From an uncultured Aliterella sp. (GTDB taxonomy: Bacteria; Cyanobacteriota; Cyanobacteriia; Cyanobacteriales; Chroococcidiopsidaceae): a DNA stretch of 10,780 nt. Location of the stretch: assembly GCA_905479905.1 (NCBI GenBank), contig CAJQOK010000413.1, forward strand, positions 1 to 10,780, given 5' to 3'. The first letter of the stretch is position 1. Each line of letters starts with the position of its first letter. The notes under the pieces are model-generated. The model was not told the origin of the DNA. It saw only the letters and a program-made list of their open reading frames with translations, and ran no database searches. A program made the translations under genes and the position numbers. Of this stretch, positions 7,154-10,780 are shown one piece after another.

Positions 7154-7920
7154 TATTGCTCTTGATAATTCCAAAGTAGCCCACCATCAACAAAGAATGT
7201 TGCACCAGTTATGTAGTCAGCGTCAGAAGAAGCTAAAAAAGTAGAAATCGCACTAACATCTTTAGGTTGTCCTAAACGATTGAGAGGAATATTTTTGAGC
7301 AAAGCGCCTAGAGCGGTAGGATCGTTTAATAGTTTACTATTCATAGGGGTTGCGATCGCCCCCGGTGCTACGTTATTGATAGTAATACCGTAAGGGCCCA
7401 ATTCTACAGCTAAGTTGCGAGTCATCATCTTTAAACCGCCTTTACTGGCACAGTATGCTGTAAAATTGGGAAAAGGTAGTTCTTCGTGTACTGAACTGAT
7501 ATTAATAATTTTCCCAGTACGCTTTGTTTGCATTAGATGCTGGACAAAAAATTGCGTTGCAAAAAAGCAACCTTTTAAGTTAATATCTAGCACCTTGTCA
7601 TAATCTTCTTCGGTAACTTCCCAAAAAGCTGCATGGGTTTCTATTCCGGCATTATTTACTAAAATATCTAGCTGACCAAAATGTTCAATTGCTCGATCAA
7701 TTAGCTGACGAATATCGTTAACAACGCTGACATCTGCTTTAACAATAAAGCCTTTGCTTCCGGTGGCTTCTACTTGTTTTAAAGTTTCTTGGGCTTCAAT
7801 AATGTCAGAGCGATAGTTAATAACAACACTTGCTCCGGCGGCAGCAAGACTAATTGCGATTTCTTGACCAATTCCTTGACCGCTACCTGTGACTATAGCA
7901 ATTTTACCATCTAGCTTCAT
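7153..7920 (-). CDS. Short-chain dehydrogenase/reductase, glucose 1-dehydrogenase-like
   Basis: With ATG 7918-7920 the protein has 255 residues, the normal classical-SDR length; GAGAGGG lies 7 nt upstream. An upstream in-frame ATG (7998) would add 26 residues with no SDR counterpart. The Rossmann motif TGSGQGIG lies at 11-18, NNAG at 89-92, N114, S143, and Y156-x3-K160 complete the catalytic set. NYRS at 35-38 after the second beta strand suggests NADP(H) use or dual specificity. The segments AGIETHA, NISSVHEELPFPNF, YCASKGGLKMMT and NNVAPGAIATPMN closely follow Bacillus glucose 1-dehydrogenase (EC 1.1.1.47), including the SSVHE block and the Glu after NNAG. The likely reaction is beta-D-glucose to D-glucono-1,5-lactone with NAD(P)+; family assignment is sure, substrate is inference. 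It is divergent from the invertase, and its 3' end abuts the heptamer array. Confidence 0.93.
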   Translation of the reverse strand: MKLDGKIAIVTGSGQGIGQEIAISLAAAGASVVINYRSDIIEAQETLKQVEATGSKGFIVKADVSVVNDIRQLIDRAIEHFGQLDILVNNAGIETHAAFWEVTEEDYDKVLDINLKGCFFATQFFVQHLMQTKRTGKIINISSVHEELPFPNFTAYCASKGGLKMMTRNLAVELGPYGITINNVAPGAIATPMNSKLLNDPTALGALLKNIPLNRLGQPKDVSAISTFLASSDADYITGATFFVDGGLLWNYQEQ

Positions 7921-7927
7921 CTTACAA

Positions 7928-7934
7928 CCCTCTC
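7928..7934 (-). promoter_or_regulatory. Ribosome-binding site that fixes the SDR start
   Basis: Minus-strand GAGAGGG with a 7-nt spacer to ATG 7918-7920. Together with the SDR family alignment it rules against the longer in-frame reading from 7998. Confidence 0.8.
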
Positions 7935-8117
7935 TAGATATTTTTAGGCTCAACCAAACCGTAATTATCCTAGATGATACAATGTGCCAAAACTTCAACC
8001 AAAATAGAGAGAAAGGTATTGTAAATAGCAGTTTATAGGGGAAAAACCTTAAATATTTGCTCTAATTGAAATCTTTGTTTATCCTCAAGCTATAAAGCTA
8101 CAAGGATCCGTGAGAAG
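7935..8117. promoter_or_regulatory. Divergent promoter region, SDR / invertase
   Basis: The 197-bp gap between the two start codons must drive both genes. For the SDR, minus-strand GATAAT (plus 7964-7969) is a good -10, with TTGGCA (plus 7985-7990) 15 bp upstream, closer than ideal. For the invertase, TTGAAA (8066-8071) and TATAAA (8091-8096) are 19 bp apart, and TTGCTC (8057-8062) with TATCCT (8080-8085) is a weaker 17-bp pair. The 9-mer TCAACCAAA occurs twice, at 7950-7958 and 7995-8003, exactly 45 bp apart and bracketing the proposed SDR promoter; it might be a regulator site. Confidence 0.35.
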
Positions 8118-9488
8118 TTGAGCGAACTATCTTTAGCCATAGAAGAACAAGCATGGGAAACACTGGAAAAGTCAATTATTTATTACCATGAGAAACCCAT
8201 TGGCACTATAGCTGCTCTTGATCCAGGTATTGATGCTGCAAATTACGATCAGTGTTTTATTCGAGATTTTGTATCTTCAGCGCTCGTTTTTCTGATCAAA
8301 GGGAAAAGCGATATTGTGCGCTTCTTTTTGGAAGAAACGCTAAAATTGCAGCCAAAAACAACCCAGTTAGATTGTTTAAAGCCTAGTCGTGGGTTAATGC
8401 CAGCTAGTTTTAAAATTGGGTTTGCTAATGGACAGGAATACCTAAAAGCTGACTTTGGCGATCATGCGATCGGGAGAGTTGCGCCAGCAGATGCGGGTTT
8501 GTGGTGGATTATTTTATTACGCGCTTATACTATTTCTACTGGCAGTAAAGAGTTTGCTTCTGGTGGCGACCTTCAAGAAGGTATCCGATTAATCTTAGAA
8601 CTATGCTTAGTTACTCGCTTTGATATGTATCCAATGGTATTAGTTCCCGATGGCGCGAGTATGATTGACCGTCGTTTGGGACTGTACGGACACCCTATAG
8701 ATATTCAATCGTTGTTTTATGTAGCGTTAAAAGCCAGCTTAGAATTGCTAACTCCAATTAGAGAAAATCAAGCAATTATTCAAGCTGTGCGTAACCGCTT
8801 AGATCCCTTACTCAAGCAACTCCGGGAAAATTACTGGTTAGATGCCGAGCGGTTGAATGTAATTTATCGCTTTCAAGTAGAGGAGTACGGAGAAGAAGTC
8901 CTTAATCAGTTCAATATTTATTCTGACTCTATCCCTTTTTATCGACTGGCGAAATGGCTACCCGAAGCTGGCGGCTACTTAGCGGGAAATTTAGGGCCAA
9001 GTCAGCTAGACTGTCGGTTTTTTTCTTTGGGTAATTTGATGGCGATTGTTTCTTCTTTAACTAACGAGCAACAATCTCATAAAATTTTAAACTTAATTGA
9101 ATTGCGTTGGAGCGATTTAATTGGTGAAATGCCGATGAAACTTTGTTATCCAGCCTTAGAAGATGTTGAATGGAGAATTGTCACAGGGGCAGATCCAAAA
9201 AATCGTCCTTGGTCTTATCACAATGGCGGAAGTTGGCCAGTTTTATTATGGATGTTGACGGCGGCAGCTAAAAAAATGGATAGGGGCGAATTAGCCTATC
9301 ATGCGATCGCAATTGCCGAAAGAAGACTGCTAGAAGACAACTGGCCTGAATACTACGATGGCCCCGATGGTCGCTTAATTGGTAAAGAAGCGCGAAAGTT
9401 TCAAACTTGGACTATTGCGGGGTATTTATTAGCCAAGGAATTGATTGCTAATCCTAGTCACCTGAAACTGATTGCTTTCGATGCTTGA
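8118..9488 (+). CDS. Alkaline/neutral invertase (glycoside hydrolase family 100)
   Basis: This 456-residue cytosolic enzyme hydrolyses sucrose to glucose and fructose. It is collinear over its whole length with cyanobacterial and plant GH100 invertases. Recognisable blocks are NYDQCFIRDF (42-51), FGDHAIGRVAPADAGLWW (113-130), VPDGASMIDRRLGLYGHPIDIQ (starting 176), GNLMAIVSSL (305-314), RPWSYHNGGSWPVLLW (363-378) and WPEYYDG (409-415). D184 in MIDRR and E411 in WPEYYDG correspond to the catalytic Asp/Glu pair described for Anabaena InvA, and the (alpha/alpha)6-barrel length is complete. No signal peptide is seen. The start is TTG 8118-8120, the only plausible in-frame start near the family N-terminus; the frame is closed by a TGA at 8067. 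AAGGA lies at 8102-8106 with a long 11-nt spacer, suggesting modest translation. It lies divergent from the SDR, with uvrA 57 bp downstream. Confidence 0.95.
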   Translation: MSELSLAIEEQAWETLEKSIIYYHEKPIGTIAALDPGIDAANYDQCFIRDFVSSALVFLIKGKSDIVRFFLEETLKLQPKTTQLDCLKPSRGLMPASFKIGFANGQEYLKADFGDHAIGRVAPADAGLWWIILLRAYTISTGSKEFASGGDLQEGIRLILELCLVTRFDMYPMVLVPDGASMIDRRLGLYGHPIDIQSLFYVALKASLELLTPIRENQAIIQAVRNRLDPLLKQLRENYWLDAERLNVIYRFQVEEYGEEVLNQFNIYSDSIPFYRLAKWLPEAGGYLAGNLGPSQLDCRFFSLGNLMAIVSSLTNEQQSHKILNLIELRWSDLIGEMPMKLCYPALEDVEWRIVTGADPKNRPWSYHNGGSWPVLLWMLTAAAKKMDRGELAYHAIAIAERRLLEDNWPEYYDGPDGRLIGKEARKFQTWTIAGYLLAKELIANPSHLKLIAFDA

Positions 9489-9505
9489 CAAGTGATGAGC
9501 AGACG

Positions 9506-9545
9506 GCAGCGTTAAAATTATTAAGGACTATTACGCGCTGCTTTT
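9506..9545 (+). terminator. Hairpin plus T-run between invertase and uvrA
   Basis: GCAGCG (9506-9511) and CGCTGC (9536-9541) can form a 6-bp GC-rich stem with a 24-nt loop, followed by TTTT and then directly the uvrA ATG. It starts 17 nt after the invertase stop codon. It may be a terminator for the invertase, or a 5' structure that hides the uvrA start region; the AAGGA at 9523-9527 lies in its loop, 18 nt from the ATG. The long loop and short T-run keep confidence low. Confidence 0.3.
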
Positions 9546-10780
9546 ATGTCTCCTTCTGCCAATACTTCCGATAACAATACTATTCGCATTCGTGGCGCTA
9601 GACAACACAACCTCAAAAACATCGATTTAGAACTTCCGCGCGATCGCTTAATTGTCTTTACAGGGGTTTCCGGTTCAGGTAAGTCTTCCCTAGCTTTTGA
9701 TACTATCTTCGCCGAAGGTCAGCGCCGTTATGTAGAATCTCTTAGCGCCTATGCTAGACAATTTTTGGGACAACTAGATAAACCGGATGTTGAAGCTATT
9801 GAAGGTTTGAGTCCGGCTATTTCTATCGATCAAAAATCTACTTCCCACAATCCTCGCTCTACGGTGGGTACAGTTACAGAGATTTACGACTATTTGCGTT
9901 TGTTATTTGGACGAGCGGGAGAACCTCATTGTCCAATTTGCGATCGCTCTATTGCCCCCCAAACTGTCGATCAAATGTGCGATCGCATTCAGGAGTTGCC
10001 CGACGGTACGCGCTTTCAAATCCTTGCTCCCGTCATTCGCGGTAAAAAGGGTACTCATCGCAAATTACTCTCTAGTTTAGCTTCCGAAGGTTGGGTGAGA
10101 GTGAGGGTAAATAATGAGGTTCGAGAGCTATCCGACAACATCGACTTAGATAAAAATTATACCCATACTATTGAAATTGTTATTGACCGCCTAATTAAAA
10201 AGCCAGGTATTGCAGAGCGTCTATCTGATTCTCTAACTACTTGCTTGCGTCTTTCTAGTGGAATTGCGGTGGTTGACTTACTAAATGATACATTGGGTGA
10301 GGCAGGTGGAGTCCAGCCTGATAGTAAGTATAACCTAACTAGCGAAAAAATAGCAAATGAAAATGACGATTTAACCTCTACAAATGCACCTAATTCCTAT
10401 CAACAAGAGTTGATTTTTTCCGAAAACTTCGCCTGTCCAGTACATGGCGCAGTTATGGAAGAATTATCACCGCGTTTGTTTTCTTTTAATTCTCCCTATG
10501 GTGCGTGTCCAAACTGTCACGGATTGGGTAGCTTGCAGAAGTTTGCAGCCGAACTTGTAGTTCCAGACCCCCAAGCACCTGTATATGCGGCGATTGCTCC
10601 TTGGTCAGAAAAAGATAACTCTTACTACCTATCACTGCTTTATAGTGTCGGACAAGCGCACGGCTTTGAGATTCAAACTCTGTGGCACAAACTCACTGAC
10701 GAGCAGCAGCAAATAGTTTTACACGGTAGCGATAAACCCGTATGGATAGAAGATCGTAAAGATTACAGACGTTATGCTGG
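9546..10780 (+). CDS. uvrA: Excinuclease ABC subunit UvrA, N-terminal part (cut by window edge)
   Basis: The first 411 complete codons of the damage-recognition ATPase of nucleotide excision repair are present, about 40% of the usual 940-970 residues. IRIRGARQHNLKNIDLELPR leads to the Walker A motif GVSGSGKSS (40-48). FAEGQRRYVESLSAYARQFL (55-74) and the Q-loop region DVEAIEGLSPAISIDQK (81-97) are near-invariant in UvrA. CPIC (129-132) begins the first zinc module. The UvrB-binding region spans about 135-225. CPVH (297-300) and CPNC (321-324), flanking LSPRLFSFNSPYGA, form the second zinc module, with His in place of one Cys. A polar, low-complexity insertion lies at about 244-287. ATG 9546 is the first in-frame start after a TAA at 9522; no close Shine-Dalgarno sequence is present. 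Confidence 0.97.
   Translation, partial: MSPSANTSDNNTIRIRGARQHNLKNIDLELPRDRLIVFTGVSGSGKSSLAFDTIFAEGQRRYVESLSAYARQFLGQLDKPDVEAIEGLSPAISIDQKSTSHNPRSTVGTVTEIYDYLRLLFGRAGEPHCPICDRSIAPQTVDQMCDRIQELPDGTRFQILAPVIRGKKGTHRKLLSSLASEGWVRVRVNNEVRELSDNIDLDKNYTHTIEIVIDRLIKKPGIAERLSDSLTTCLRLSSGIAVVDLLNDTLGEAGGVQPDSKYNLTSEKIANENDDLTSTNAPNSYQQELIFSENFACPVHGAVMEELSPRLFSFNSPYGACPNCHGLGSLQKFAAELVVPDPQAPVYAAIAPWSEKDNSYYLSLLYSVGQAHGFEIQTLWHKLTDEQQQIVLHGSDKPVWIEDRKDYRRYA

Noticed and set aside
7062..7244. 60-residue plus-strand frame with a repetitive QLPITNYQFPITNYQ-type product
   Set aside because: It is the translation of the 7-bp tandem array, whose period is not a multiple of three, running on into the antisense of the SDR C-terminus. 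It has no ribosome-binding site or family.
7921..7998. 26-residue N-terminal extension of the SDR
   Set aside because: GAGAGGG sits 7 nt before the internal ATG, the SDR fold begins right there (KLDGKIAIVTG), and the extension has no SDR counterpart.
8110..8121. Tiny frame GTG-AGA-AGT-TGA overlapping the invertase TTG start
   Set aside because: Although AAGGA lies close before the GTG and its stop overlaps the TTG, a three-codon frame is easily produced by chance. It would matter only if conserved in relatives.
10434..10515. CPVH instead of CPxC in the second zinc module of UvrA as a possible defect
   Set aside because: His can replace Cys as a zinc ligand, the rest of the module is intact, and the surrounding sequence is highly conserved, so I read it as a normal variant.

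Overview
The window looks like ordinary chromosome from a cyanobacterium. It carries twelve exact copies of the HIP1 octamer GCGATCGC, far more than chance would give in AT-rich DNA. It also has a heptanucleotide tandem array of the cyanobacterial STRR kind, a GH100 alkaline/neutral invertase of the Anabaena InvA type, and AT-rich spacers. I cannot name a genus. I see no phage, transposase, CRISPR array, tRNA or rRNA.

Layout. 2-280 (+) is the 3' end of an unrecognised hydrophobic protein. 277-981 (-) is a left-handed beta-helix (hexapeptide repeat) acyltransferase whose stop codon overlaps the stop of the first gene. 982-1770 is a long AT-rich spacer with inverted repeats and no credible gene. 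1771-5040 (-) is an RND efflux permease, and 5047-6351 (-) is its lipoprotein membrane-fusion adaptor; together they form a leftward two-gene operon with the adaptor first. A 295-bp divergent spacer separates this operon from 6647-6943 (+), a small basic [2Fe-2S] ferredoxin that ends in a clear intrinsic terminator. A 7-bp tandem repeat array (about 7064-7153) fills the rest of the gap up to the stop codon of 7153-7920 (-), an SDR very similar to Bacillus-type glucose 1-dehydrogenase. Divergent from it is the invertase, 8118-9488 (+). Close behind, 9546-10780 (+) is the first ~412 residues of UvrA, cut by the window edge.

Functional reading. The adaptor and permease form an export pump that would need an outer-membrane channel encoded elsewhere. 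The invertase would split cytosolic sucrose into glucose and fructose. The adjacent divergent SDR, if it is a glucose dehydrogenase, would oxidise the released glucose with NAD(P)+ and yield gluconolactone; that pairing is the most interesting functional hint here. UvrA belongs to nucleotide excision repair and is probably only a neighbour.

Two start sites are corrected here on ribosome-binding-site evidence. The adaptor starts at ATG 6351 rather than TTG 6369, and the SDR starts at ATG 7920 rather than ATG 7998. I found no convincing evidence of a wholly new multi-gene system. The items most worth checking are the invertase/SDR pair, the AAAC-patterned repeat array at the SDR 3' end, the altered proton-relay residues in the RND pump, and the structured sequences in the spacers.
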